Shown one piece after another: positions 1-8,091 of a DNA stretch of 47,259 nucleotides. The notes under the pieces are model-generated. The model had not been told where the DNA came from. It saw only the letters and a program-made list of their open reading frames with translations, and did not search any database. Numbering within the stretch: position 1 is the first letter of the stretch; each line of letters starts with the position of its first letter. The DNA is from JAGLYZ01 sp049642725 (GTDB lineage: Bacteria > Patescibacteriota > Minisyncoccia > Minisyncoccales > JAGMDC01), in assembly GCA_049642725.1 (NCBI GenBank), contig JBARPC010000022.1, positions 1 through 47,259 on the forward strand, given 5' to 3'. The position numbers and the translations under genes were made by a program.

Positions 1-17
1 CGGCGGCGGAAAAGCGA

Positions 18-66
18 GGGCGGGCAAAAATTCCTTCCCCCCAACCCCCTTCCTTTTTGCCCGCCC
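18..66. terminator. GC-rich inverted repeat, possible terminator
   Basis: A perfect 13-bp inverted repeat (18-30 against 54-66, arm gggcgggcaaaaa) encloses a C-rich loop. The A/T run on the stem would leave a U tract on either strand, so it may end a gene lying off the left edge. No gene could be assigned in 1-135. Confidence 0.4.
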
Positions 67-135
67 GAGCGTAATTTTTCAGAAATCAGCGTCGGGATTT
101 TCGCGGAAAAAAGTTCGGATTTTGTTCAGGACAGA

Positions 136-220
136 CAGCCAATTTGTAAAGTTTGCGTTTTCCGCCTCGTTCGGGGCTTCGCCCCTCGCTTCGGCAAACG
201 AATTTTCAAGCAATTTCCAA
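136..220 (+). repeat. Left arm of 85-bp inverted repeat
   Basis: Exact reverse complement of 1707-1791. Read on the minus strand it encodes the same peptide (starting KLLENSF, ending NFTNWL) that forms part of the recombinase C-terminal tail at the right arm, and in the same register. Confidence 0.9.
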
Positions 221-309
221 ACGAGCCAATCTTTTTTGTCGCCGAAGGCGGGACGGCAAAACGGCAATTTTCTGCCCAAAAGCGATTATAAATTTAATCA
301 AATAAAAAT

Positions 310-1848
310 ATGACAAAATATTTTCTCTATGCCAGAAAATCAACAGACGAACCGGACAGGCAAATTCTTTCCATTGAAGCCCAGATAACCGAGCTGAAAG
401 AATTTGCCGAGCGGGAAAATCTTAATGTTGTTGAAAATTTCATTGAATCGCAAACCGCCAAAATTCCGGGCCGTCCGATTTTCAACGAAATGATAAAAAG
501 AATTGAGTCCGGCGAGGCAAGTGGAATTTTAGCGTGGCACCCAGACAGATTGGCAAGAAATTCCATAGACGGCGGACAAATAATTTATCTCATAGACACC
601 GAGAAAATCACCGCGCTAAAATTCCCGACATTCTGGTTTGACGCTACCCCGCAGGGAAAATTTATGCTGAATATCGCTTTTGGGCAGTCAAAATACTACA
701 TTGATAATCTTTCAGAGAATGTAAAACGGGGTTTGCGTCAAAAAGTCAGGCGGGGCGAACAATGCGGCGTGGCGATAACCGGCTATCTCAATGACAAAGT
801 CAATCACAAAATTATTCCCGACCCGGAAAGATTTCCGCTCGTCAGAAAACTTTTTGAGCTTTACGCCACCGGCGAATATTCTCTGAAAGATTTACGAAAT
901 AAAATGACTTCTTTGGGCTTGATTAGCCGAAGCGGCAAAGTTTTTACCATTTCCAATATCCAGATGTTTTTGAAAAATCCGTTTTACTATGGAGCTTTTT
1001 ATTTCAACGCTGAACTCCACCAAGGAATACACAAGCCAGCGATTGCAAAGAAACTTTTTGATAAATGCCAAGAAGTAATGAAAACCAAAGCGCACAAAAT
1101 GAAGCGAGGCCAAAAAGAATACGCTTTTCGCTCGCTTTTTAAATGCGGCGAGTGCGGCTGCTCCATAACTTCCGAAACCCACAAAGGACACAATTATTAC
1201 CGATGCACCAAAAAGAAACAAGAATGCTCGCAAAAATACATTCGCGAGGAACTTTTGGCCAAGCAGATTTCAAATATTATTCAAAAAGTTTCTTTGCCTT
1301 TGGCTTGGACCAAAAAGATGATTAACGAACTGGACAAAGAAAAAAAGGAAAATATCCAAGCCGAAATGACTTTCGCTCAAAATCTGAGATCTCAAATCTC
1401 CGAGCATGAAGAAACTTTGGATAAACTTTTAGACCTTCAATTGTCGGACACAATTTCCACCGAAGAATACGCCGCCAAAAAACAAAAAATTCTCAACCAA
1501 AAAATTGAGATTTCCGAAAAATTGAAGGATTTTGAGCGAAAGGGCAATCGCTGGCTCGAACTTTGTAAAAACTTTATTTTAACGGCTAATCAAGCACAAA
1601 TTGCCGCTTTGCGAGGAAATTTTTCCGAAAAGAAAAATTTCCTGAAAAAGATTGGCTCGAACCCGCTCCTGCGGGAGCGGCTGGTTTTTGTAGAATACAA
1701 AAACCCTTGGAAATTGCTTGAAAATTCGTTTGCCGAAGCGAGGGGCGAAGCCCCGAACGAGGCGGAAAACGCAAACTTTACAAATTGGCTGCCGGGCTTG
1801 GATTCGAACCAAGATTCAATGCTCCAGGGGCATTTGGCCTACCATTAG
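310..1848 (+). CDS. Large serine recombinase
   Basis: 512 aa. It should catalyse site-specific DNA recombination through a serine nucleophile. The N-terminal resolvase domain starts YARKST, with the likely catalytic serine at residue 11 and a downstream HPDRLARN motif. A recombinase domain follows to about residue 260. A zinc-ribbon segment (about 278-310) has CGECGC and later Cys residues, and a long Lys/Glu coiled coil covers about 335-440. The last 45 or so residues read through the right 85-bp repeat and into antisense tRNA-Gln, so the native C terminus is probably shorter in function than the ORF. It is the only gene of its element. Base composition is less AT-rich than its neighbours, which suggests transfer. 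There is no clear ribosome binding site. Confidence 0.9.
   Translation: MTKYFLYARKSTDEPDRQILSIEAQITELKEFAERENLNVVENFIESQTAKIPGRPIFNEMIKRIESGEASGILAWHPDRLARNSIDGGQIIYLIDTEKITALKFPTFWFDATPQGKFMLNIAFGQSKYYIDNLSENVKRGLRQKVRRGEQCGVAITGYLNDKVNHKIIPDPERFPLVRKLFELYATGEYSLKDLRNKMTSLGLISRSGKVFTISNIQMFLKNPFYYGAFYFNAELHQGIHKPAIAKKLFDKCQEVMKTKAHKMKRGQKEYAFRSLFKCGECGCSITSETHKGHNYYRCTKKKQECSQKYIREELLAKQISNIIQKVSLPLAWTKKMINELDKEKKENIQAEMTFAQNLRSQISEHEETLDKLLDLQLSDTISTEEYAAKKQKILNQKIEISEKLKDFERKGNRWLELCKNFILTANQAQIAALRGNFSEKKNFLKKIGSNPLLRERLVFVEYKNPWKLLENSFAEARGEAPNEAENANFTNWLPGLDSNQDSMLQGHLAYH
1707..1791 (-). repeat. Right arm of 85-bp inverted repeat
   Basis: Exact reverse complement of 136-220. It overlaps the 3' end of the recombinase gene and the 3' terminal CAGCCA of the tRNA-Gln gene. 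Confidence 0.9.
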
Positions 1849-1859
1849 CCGACCCGGCA
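1786..1859 (-). tRNA. tRNA-Gln (anticodon CUG), CCA encoded
   Basis: A 74-nt cloverleaf with acceptor TGCCGGG/CCCGGCA, D stem GGCT/GGCC, anticodon stem AATGC/GCATT, T arm CTTGG-TTCGAAT-CCAAG, discriminator G and genomic CCA. U1-A72 and G73 are glutamine identity elements. The anticodon loop reads CCCTGGA, giving anticodon CUG but a C at position 33, which is almost always U. The recombinase element ends exactly in its 3' CAGCCA. It could be functional with an unusual loop, or a decayed copy. Confidence 0.8.
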
Positions 1860-1861
1860 TC

Positions 1862-2776
1862 TTACACTTTTAAGTATTTTCTGATGGCAATTAAGCTGGA
1901 AATTGCTCCCAAGCCGATTCCCACTAAGAGCTGCATTAAAAAGATAATAAATAAATTACTCACAAAATATTCAAAAAGATTAAATCCTGAAACAATTTCT
2001 CCGATTGCCGGGCTTAAAAAGAAAACCATCAAACTAAAAAACAAAAGACAAATAACAGAAGCAAACATGCCGGAAATTATTCCCTGAACTACAAAGGGTC
2101 CTCTGATAAACCAGTTGGCAGCGCCAACCAGGCGCTGAATCTCAACTTCTTTATAATAATTTAAAATCGCTAAACGGATATGATTAAAAACAATCAAAAT
2201 AGCAATTAGAGAAAAAATCAAAGCTAAGACAATACCGATTCTGTTAATTTGGGAGCTTATTAAAAATATTTTTTCAATGACTGGTTTCTTTTTAGAATAA
2301 TCAATACTAGCTATTTTTTCATTGAATTCAGCGTTTTTTAAAAAATTATCAACTTCCTCGTATTGGGACGGTTCCCAAGATGTAATGTTCAAAGAAGCAA
2401 AAAAGGGATTCCTTCCTAACTCTTCTAATGAACTCATTAAAATCTCATCATCCTCATGCCTTTGTTTAAAAGCTTCAAGCGCCTGCTCTTTTGAAACATA
2501 TTCTACTTTTTTCACTTCAGAAAATCCCTCAAGTTCTTCTTTAATGGCAAAAATATCTTCTTCCTGATAATCTTCTTTAAAATAAACAGAAATATCAACC
2601 TTTTCCTGAAAATCAGTCATCACAAGATTTGTAATATCTTTTATAATAAAAAGCGAAGTAGCTAAAGAAATAGCTAAAACTAAAATAAAAACTGTAGCTA
2701 TTGAAAGCCCTATGTTTTTATAAAAACCTTTCCATCCAGATTTAAATATTCGCTTTAATGAAATTATTATAGGCAT
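1862..2776 (-). CDS. ftsX: Cell-division protein FtsX
   Basis: 304 aa, normal length for FtsX. This is the membrane half of the FtsEX complex, which couples ATP hydrolysis by FtsE to peptidoglycan hydrolase activation at the septum. One membrane segment near residues 22-45 is followed by an extracytoplasmic domain (about 50-165) with the SVYFKED start typical of FtsX, then three more membrane segments near 178-200, 223-250 and 270-298. It starts 6 bp after ftsE, and the order prfB-ftsE-ftsX is classical. The stop lies next to the tRNA-Gln gene. Confidence 0.95.
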   Translation of the reverse strand: MPIIISLKRIFKSGWKGFYKNIGLSIATVFILVLAISLATSLFIIKDITNLVMTDFQEKVDISVYFKEDYQEEDIFAIKEELEGFSEVKKVEYVSKEQALEAFKQRHEDDEILMSSLEELGRNPFFASLNITSWEPSQYEEVDNFLKNAEFNEKIASIDYSKKKPVIEKIFLISSQINRIGIVLALIFSLIAILIVFNHIRLAILNYYKEVEIQRLVGAANWFIRGPFVVQGIISGMFASVICLLFFSLMVFFLSPAIGEIVSGFNLFEYFVSNLFIIFLMQLLVGIGLGAISSLIAIRKYLKV

Positions 2777-2782
2777 TTTTAA

Positions 2783-3463
2783 TTAAATAATGAATCGGCC
2801 TTTTTCTTCGTCTCTAATTATCCTGCCGTCCTCTAAAGTGATAACTCTCTTTTTCAAACCATTAACTGTCTCTTTATAATGAGTAGCTAAAATTACTGTT
2901 GTGCCTAATTTATTAATTCTCTCCAAAAGCTTTATTATATCCTGCGTATGATAAGGGTCAAGATTGCCAAAGGGCTCGTCAGCAATTATCAATTTAGGCC
3001 TGTGGATTAATGCCCTGGCAATAGCCACCCTTTGTCTTTCTCCTCCAGAAAGCTGGATAGGAAAATTTTCCGCTTTATCAGTTAAGCCCACTATTTCAAG
3101 AACTTGAGGCACATCCCTTTGAATTTCCTCATCTTTTGCTCCCATAACTTCCATCACATAAGCAATATTTTCATAAATATTTTTTGAAGGAAGTAGTTTA
3201 TAGTCCTGAAATATCACTCCAATCTTTCGCCGAAATTCTGGAAGATAATGGGGCTTAATTTGACTAACATCACTATCCTGGAAAAAAACTTGGCCGGAAT
3301 CCGGTTTCTCTTCTGATAAAAGTAATTTCAATAAAGTCGTCTTCCCTGCTCCACATCTGCCAATAATAGAAACAAACTCCTTTTCCTTTATCTCTAAAGA
3401 AATATTATTAAGGGCACAAATATCAGAATTATAGATTTTGCTTACATTTTGAAATTTAATCAT
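2783..3463 (-). CDS. ftsE: Cell-division ATP-binding protein FtsE
   Basis: 226 aa ABC ATPase. Walker A is GRCGAGKT (residues 35-42), the signature is LSGGERQR, Walker B is LIIADEP, and the switch histidine is in ATHYKE. It powers FtsX at the division site. It lies 3 bp from the prfB stop and 6 bp from the ftsX start, so the three genes are probably cotranscribed. The Arg-Cys pair in Walker A is a small departure from the usual Pro-Ser. Confidence 0.96.
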   Translation of the reverse strand: MIKFQNVSKIYNSDICALNNISLEIKEKEFVSIIGRCGAGKTTLLKLLLSEEKPDSGQVFFQDSDVSQIKPHYLPEFRRKIGVIFQDYKLLPSKNIYENIAYVMEVMGAKDEEIQRDVPQVLEIVGLTDKAENFPIQLSGGERQRVAIARALIHRPKLIIADEPFGNLDPYHTQDIIKLLERINKLGTTVILATHYKETVNGLKKRVITLEDGRIIRDEEKGRFII

Positions 3464-3466
3464 GTT

Positions 3467-4565
3467 TTAGCTTTTAATTTCTGCTTCAATGAATTCATCC
3501 AAATTTCCGTCTAATACAGCTTCTACATTAGAGGTTTCAATGTTGGTCCGCAAGTCCTTTACCATTTTATAAGGATGCAAAACATAAGACCTAATTTGAT
3601 TTCCCCATTCAGCAGAAACCTGTTTTCCCTTCACCGCCTTAATCTCTTTTTTTCTTTCTCTTTCTTTCCTTTGATAAAGTTTGGCATATAATAATTTCAT
3701 GGCTCTTTCCCTATTCAATCCCTGGAGACGTTCACTCTGGCAGCTTACCATGATATTAGTTGGAAGATGAGTAATGCGAATGGCTGATTCTCTTTTATTG
3801 ACATATTGGCCGCCAGGGCCAGAGGCCCGGAAAACATCAATTCTTAAATCATCTGGCTTAATTTTTATTTCTTCTTCATCTATCTTTGAAATCTCTGGTA
3901 GAACTTCAACCAAGGCAAAAGAGGTATGGCGAAGCTTTTGAGAAGAAAAGGGAGAAATGCGAACCAAACGGTGAACCCCGCTTTCTTTTTTCAAAAATCC
4001 AAAAGCATGCCTTCCTTTAATTTCCAAAGCTACTGATTTGGTTCCGATCCTTCCTTCTGGCCCTCCTCCCTCTCCAAAGGACTGTTCTAAAATTTTTGTC
4101 TTAAATTCTTTTTGCTGACAATATCTTTCATAGAGCCGTAAAAGGATTGTTGCCCAGTCCCGGGCATCCTGACCGCCGGCGCCAGAATATATAGATAAAA
4201 CAGCATTGCCTTTGTCGTATTTTCCAGAAAAAAAAGTTTTTTCTTCCTCTTTTTTTATTACTTCTTCAAATTGAAAAATTCTCTCTTCTATCTCTTTTTC
4301 CAAACTCTTATCATTTAATTTAATTATTTCTTTTAATCCTTTTAAGTCTTCTTTAAATTTTTCAAATTCTTCTTTTTTTTCTTTTAAATCAGCTAATTCC
4401 CGGGAAATTTCAGCTGCTTTTTTTCCTTCATTCCAGAAATCCGGTTTTTGAATTTCTTTTTCTAATTCTTTTATTTTTTCCTGTTTCTTAGCTAAGTCAA
4501 AGGCAGTCCTCTAAATAGAGGATTTTATCTTCTAGATTCTTGATTGTTTCTTCAAAATCTTTCAT
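3467..4565 (-). CDS. prfB: Peptide chain release factor 2, programmed +1 frameshift
   Basis: RF2 ends translation at UAA and UGA. The gene starts at ATG 4565, and the first 22 codons end at an in-frame TGA (4497-4499) inside CTT-TGA-C. A +1 shift there joins the 343-codon main frame, giving 365 aa, the same length as the E. coli protein. The main frame has the stop-codon-recognition SPF motif (RISPFSSQ) and the catalytic GGQ (SGPGGQYVN). A TTG at 4303 is only an internal codon; starting there would remove about 87 residues. An extended -10 (TGCTATCAT) sits eight bases before the ATG, so the mRNA may have almost no leader. Confidence 0.95.
4496..4502 (-). promoter_or_regulatory. RF2 programmed frameshift site CTTTGAC
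   Basis: The slippery CTT-TGA-C is preceded by a Shine-Dalgarno-like AGAGGA a few bases upstream, as in other prfB genes. When RF2 is scarce, UGA is read slowly and ribosomes slip +1, giving autoregulation. Its presence also shows UGA is a stop codon in this organism. Confidence 0.93.
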
Positions 4566-4630
4566 CTTTTTATATGATAGCAAAAATTTTCCGAAAATAA
4601 AAGAGGGAGAAATTAAATCCCCTAAAATTG

Positions 4631-4702
4631 AGCCGGGAGAGAGATTTGAACTCTCGACCTGCGATTTACGAAACCGCTGCTCTTCCACTGAGCTATCCCG
4701 GC
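4631..4702 (-). tRNA. tRNA-Thr (anticodon CGU)
   Basis: Full cloverleaf: acceptor GCCGGGA/TCCCGGC, D stem GCTC/GAGC, anticodon stem GCGGT/ATCGC with loop TTCGTAA (anticodon CGU), T arm GAGAG-TTCAAAT-CTCTC, discriminator T. CCA is not encoded. It is six bases from the next tRNA. Confidence 0.93.
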
Positions 4703-4708
4703 AAACAA

Positions 4709-4779
4709 AGCGGAATACGGGAGTCGAACCCGTCTTTCAACCTTGGGAAGGTTGCGTTGAACCGCTCAACTAATCCCGC
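4709..4779 (-). tRNA. tRNA-Gly (anticodon CCC)
   Basis: Acceptor GCGGGAT/ATTCCGC, D stem GTTG/CAAC, anticodon stem CAACC/GGTTG with loop TTCCCAA (anticodon CCC), T arm ACGGG-TTCGACT-CCCGT, discriminator T as usual for glycine. CCA is not encoded. Its 5' end overlaps the last ten bases of the FtsB-like gene. Confidence 0.93.
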
Positions 4780-5162
4780 CTGAATTTTTCTAAAAACTTG
4801 CCTAAAAAACTTTTTTCTTCTTTCTCTTGATTTTCTTCTTCTATTTCTTTTTTAATCACCACTACCTCTTCGCCCGGTTTTTTATAACCCTGCTCCCTAA
4901 TTTTTTCCTCCCAATACTCATCTTGAAAGGACTGGTAAACACCGGCCCCTAATTGTTCTTTTTTTGCCTCTAAAACCTCAATCTCTTCTGTTAATTCTTT
5001 TATTTTTAAACGAAGGTCAGCTCTTTTTTGGCTTATTCTCCAATTAGAAACAACCAAGAAACTAATTACTCCAAAAATAAACACTCCTAAGAGCAGAAAA
5101 TAAAATATTGAACGCGAATTACTCTTTCTGCTCTTTTTATATTTCCCAAATTTTGTTATCAT
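4770..5162 (-). CDS. FtsB/DivIC-like septum formation protein
   Basis: 130 aa. A short basic cytoplasmic N terminus leads into one membrane segment (about 19-41) and then a coiled coil (about 45-75) rich in Lys, Glu and Leu, the FtsB/DivIC layout for a bitopic divisome protein. A conserved-looking REQGYKKPGEE segment follows, as in this family, and the tail is charged. The stop lies ten bases inside the tRNA-Gly gene. The family is assigned from layout and the post-coil segment, so the exact subfamily is uncertain. Confidence 0.75.
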   Translation of the reverse strand: MITKFGKYKKSRKSNSRSIFYFLLLGVFIFGVISFLVVSNWRISQKRADLRLKIKELTEEIEVLEAKKEQLGAGVYQSFQDEYWEEKIREQGYKKPGEEVVVIKKEIEEENQEKEEKSFLGKFLEKFRRD

Positions 5163-5168
5163 AGAACA

Positions 5169-5273
5169 ATGACTAAAATTAAACCAAAAACAATCTTAAA
5201 AACAATCTGGATTATTCTAATATCCTTAGTTGTCTTGGGTATGATTGGCTTTCTTTTCGCTCCTCTCTTCTAA
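5169..5273 (+). CDS. Small single-pass membrane protein, 34 aa
   Basis: Starts MTKIKPKTILK and continues as one hydrophobic helix to its end (FLFAPLF). It is divergent from the FtsB-like gene with six bases between the two starts. An extended -10 (TGTTATCAT, 5154-5162) lies exactly six bases before its ATG, so it would be transcribed leaderless. No homology can be named; the promoter placement and the basic-then-hydrophobic pattern are the only support. Confidence 0.5.
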   Translation: MTKIKPKTILKTIWIILISLVVLGMIGFLFAPLF

Positions 5274-5288
5274 CCTAATCTTAAAGAA

Positions 5289-7109
5289 TTAACTCAAAAC
5301 TTTCAAGTAGACATCAGAAGGGATTTTAATTTGCCCCTTTTCTTTGAGTTTTTTCTTTCCCTTTTTTTGTTTTTCTAAGAGTTTTCTTTTTCTGGTGTAG
5401 TCACCGCCGTAAAGAGGAGCAATAACGTCCTTTCCTCTTGCTCTGACTGTCTCCCGGGCAATGATTTTTCCGTCAACAACAGCTTGAAGGGCAACACTAA
5501 ATTGTTGAGCAGGCAGAACTTCTTTTATCTTCTCTAAAAACTTCTTAGCTTCTGGATAGGCCTTATCTTTAGGAACAATTTTAGAAAAGGCCTCTTCTTT
5601 TTTGCCAGCTATCAAAATTTCTATTTTCTTTAAATCAGATTTTTGATACCCCAAAATTTCATAATTCATAGAGGCATAACCTTGAGAAGCTGACATAAGC
5701 TTATCGTAAAAACCAATAATAATTTCTCTTAAAGGACAATGATGTATTAAAAGTAATTTACTCGGTCCCAGATATTCGGTTCCGATATATTTTGTTTGAA
5801 ATTCATCTAACACCTTCATTACTTTGCCTAAATAATTCAAGGGAGTAATAATTTCTAATTTAGCATATGGTTCTTGAACTTCTCCACCGCCTTTTTGCAG
5901 CCAGTCAGCTGATGAATAAATCAATCTCTCTTTATTGCTTTCATTAATAATTTTATAAACTACTGAAGGAGAAAAAACTATCAGGTCAAGCCCGAATTCT
6001 CTGCGAAGACGCTCTACGGCAATTTCCAAATGCAATGAACCTAAAAACCCGCAGCGGAATCCCTGGCCAAAAATCTCTTTATGCTCTGGTTCAAAATGCA
6101 AAGAAGGATCATTGAGCTTTAATTTGCTTAAAGATTCTTTTAATAAGCCGTACTTTTTAGAATTTTCTGGATAGACGCTTACAAAAACAACCGGCTTCGG
6201 CTCCTTATACCCCGGTAAGGGTTCTACATTAATTACTTTTAACTTTTCACTTTTAACTTTTAACTTGATTATGGTGTCTCCAACTCGAACTTTTCCCGGT
6301 TCCTTAATGCCAGTAGCGATATAACCAATTTCACCAGCAGACAAAACATTTTGAGGAGATAATTCTGGTTTAAAATAACCCAATTCTTTTATTTTTGCTT
6401 CAGTTTCAGCAGCCATTAAGTATATTTCTTTGTTAGTTTCTATCTGACCGTCTACAACCCGCACATAAGCAATAACCCCTTTATAAGCATCGTATTTGGA
6501 ATCAAAAATCAGAGCCCGAAACGGTTTACCACTCATTACTTTTCTGCTAAAAGTGGTGGGGGGCGAAGGTATCTTTTCAACTACTGCGCTTAAAACTTTT
6601 TCAACATTGGCGCCTTTTTTAGCTGAAACAGATAAAATATCCTTTTCTGAAATATCCAGAAGTTTTGCTAATTCTTTTTTTGTTTCTTCAATTTTGTCCT
6701 GGACTTGAACCAAATCAATCTTATTAATTACTGGGATAACAACCAAACCTTGTTTTTTAGCTAATTCTAAATTAGCTATGGTCTGGGCTTGAATTCCCTT
6801 AATAACATCTACCAATAAAATCGCTCCTTCTACAGCCGCTAATGAACGAGAAACCTCATAAGAAAAATCCACATGGCCGGGAGTATCAATTAGATTCATG
6901 ATATATCCATTATATTCCATTCTAACCGGCTGCATTTTAATTGTAATTCCTCTTTCTCTTTCCAAGTCCATCATATCTAAAAACTGCTCCTGCATTTTGT
7001 TTTCAGGAATAGTGCCAGTTAATTCTAAAAACCGATCTGCTAAAGTAGATTTACCATGGTCCACATGCGAAATAATTACAAAATTTCTAATTTCTGATTG
7101 ATTAATCAT
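5289..7109 (-). CDS. lepA: Elongation factor 4 (LepA), ribosome-associated GTPase
   Basis: About 606 aa from ATG 7109; an alternative TTG start at 7127 is less likely. LepA is a translational GTPase acting on stalled or misassembled ribosomes. G motifs seen are HVDHGKST, DTPGHVDF and NKIDL, followed by the EF-G-like domains and the LepA-specific C terminus ending in the basic KRKLLEKQKKGKKK region. The start overlaps the stop of the upstream dehydrogenase gene by eight bases (ATGATTAA). Two repeat-derived stretches are inside the gene: a seven-base tandem array at 6237-6264, and a CCCCCCACCACTTTT sequence at 6549-6563 encoding PPTTF. Confidence 0.96.
   Translation of the reverse strand: MINQSEIRNFVIISHVDHGKSTLADRFLELTGTIPENKMQEQFLDMMDLERERGITIKMQPVRMEYNGYIMNLIDTPGHVDFSYEVSRSLAAVEGAILLVDVIKGIQAQTIANLELAKKQGLVVIPVINKIDLVQVQDKIEETKKELAKLLDISEKDILSVSAKKGANVEKVLSAVVEKIPSPPTTFSRKVMSGKPFRALIFDSKYDAYKGVIAYVRVVDGQIETNKEIYLMAAETEAKIKELGYFKPELSPQNVLSAGEIGYIATGIKEPGKVRVGDTIIKLKVKSEKLKVINVEPLPGYKEPKPVVFVSVYPENSKKYGLLKESLSKLKLNDPSLHFEPEHKEIFGQGFRCGFLGSLHLEIAVERLRREFGLDLIVFSPSVVYKIINESNKERLIYSSADWLQKGGGEVQEPYAKLEIITPLNYLGKVMKVLDEFQTKYIGTEYLGPSKLLLIHHCPLREIIIGFYDKLMSASQGYASMNYEILGYQKSDLKKIEILIAGKKEEAFSKIVPKDKAYPEAKKFLEKIKEVLPAQQFSVALQAVVDGKIIARETVRARGKDVIAPLYGGDYTRKRKLLEKQKKGKKKLKEKGQIKIPSDVYLKVLS
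6237..6264. repeat. Heptanucleotide tandem repeat in lepA
   Basis: Four seven-base units: ttttaac, ttttcac, ttttaac, ttttaac. It encodes a Lys-rich linker (KLKVKSEKLKV) between the domain-2 end and the conserved LPGYKE motif. Confidence 0.75.
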
Positions 7110-8091
7110 ATAAAATCTCTTCAACAATTTTTAACCAATTAACATCATTAGAATTAATAAAGTTCCATAAATTGTATCGTTCTGGCCTTTCTCGGCTTAC
7201 TTCTTTCAAATCATCAGGTTTAGTTTCTTTCAAAGGAAGACGAGCGAAATCAAACAAATCCTTTTTCTGAAAAAGATCTTTGATTTTTTGAAAAATGGTT
7301 TTGGGATTAAATTCTAATTTAGGAAATTGATCAAAATAAAAAGAATAAACCTTGGCTGAAATTAGAGATCCAGCTCCGACTAATTGTCCATGAAGAAATT
7401 TTCCTCTTAATTTTTTTTCTAAAATCCGCTCCACTTCGTGCTCACTGCCTGAAGAATATCTTGAAGTTTCTTCCATAGCAATACCGGAAAGAATTAAAGC
7501 TTCAACTAATTCTCTCTCGTCTTTATAATTTTCTGCTTTTTCAACTGCCTGCCAACTTAAATCTTTATATAAATCTTTAAATTTCTCTCCCTTGGCTTCA
7601 GCTAAAGAAATATCTTCCAAAGCAATAATATTAGAAAAAATATCGCAGAGACCAGCTTTTCTTAAATCGCCGCATTTCCTCCATAAGTTCAAAGGAATAA
7701 CTAATTTATCCGGATATTTTGTTGGTATGCTTTTTCTTTCTTCACTTTGATAAAGAGAACAGTTCTTGGAAACCAAACCATCATGAGAAGGAGCGGTAGG
7801 AATAGAAATCAAAGGCAAATTTAAATCAAAACTAACTTTCTTGGCAATATCTATAGCTTTTCCACCGCCAAACCCAATAATCTTTTTTTCTTTAACTTCT
7901 CCCTCTATTTTCTGAGCCTCAATAACTGAAGCTTCTTCAGCTAAAAAATATCTTTTGATTCCTTTCTCTTTTAAAATATTCTCTAAAAATCCTTTATTGA
8001 TAATAATTTCGCTATTAGAAAAAAACGAGCCGTCTAAATCATCTTTCATAATTAATTCAATATTTCTTTCTTTAAGAAGATTTTTGAACAT
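7102..8091 (-). CDS. Glycerol-1-phosphate dehydrogenase-like protein (iron-dependent dehydrogenase superfamily)
   Basis: 329 aa. This family reduces dihydroxyacetone phosphate to sn-glycerol-1-phosphate, the backbone of archaeal lipids; bacterial AraM-type members also exist. Family marks are GFGGGKAIDIAK (about 93-104), PTAPSHDGLVS (about 117-127), an SEHEVER histidine and FLHGQLVG, which supply nucleotide and metal binding. It overlaps murJ by 20 bases and lepA by eight, so it is within an operon with a lipid-II flippase. Substrate is inferred from motifs; other polyol dehydrogenases of the superfamily are less likely because of the PSHDG motif. Confidence 0.8.
   Translation of the reverse strand: MFKNLLKERNIELIMKDDLDGSFFSNSEIIINKGFLENILKEKGIKRYFLAEEASVIEAQKIEGEVKEKKIIGFGGGKAIDIAKKVSFDLNLPLISIPTAPSHDGLVSKNCSLYQSEERKSIPTKYPDKLVIPLNLWRKCGDLRKAGLCDIFSNIIALEDISLAEAKGEKFKDLYKDLSWQAVEKAENYKDERELVEALILSGIAMEETSRYSSGSEHEVERILEKKLRGKFLHGQLVGAGSLISAKVYSFYFDQFPKLEFNPKTIFQKIKDLFQKKDLFDFARLPLKETKPDDLKEVSRERPERYNLWNFINSNDVNWLKIVEEILYD

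Larger units (their letters stand above)
136..1791 (+). mobile_element. Single-gene serine-recombinase element with perfect 85-bp inverted repeats
   Basis: Two 85-base sequences, 136-220 and 1707-1791, are exact reverse complements with no mismatch; the match stops at both ends of each arm. Between them is one complete gene, a large serine recombinase. The right arm ends on the last six bases (CAGCCA) of a tRNA-Gln gene, and the left arm begins with the same CAGCCA. Each arm contains an inner ggggc-gaa-gcccc-type hairpin. The element could be a compact mobile unit or an invertible segment, since recombination between inverted sites flips the DNA between them. I see no cargo. An assembly artefact near a contig end is the main alternative. 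Confidence 0.6.

Noticed and set aside
1785..2087. Plus-strand ORF over the tRNA-Gln and ftsX end
   Set aside because: It is antisense to a tRNA and a clear ftsX gene; the GLGFEPRF-type peptide is typical of translated tRNA complements.
3467..4303. A 278-aa release factor starting at TTG 4303
   Set aside because: The TTG is an internal codon. The upstream 22-codon frame ends in CTT-TGA-C and a +1 shift gives 365 aa, the normal RF2 length.
4540..4773. Plus-strand ORF across the two tRNAs
   Set aside because: It is antisense to tRNA-Thr and tRNA-Gly and to the start of prfB.
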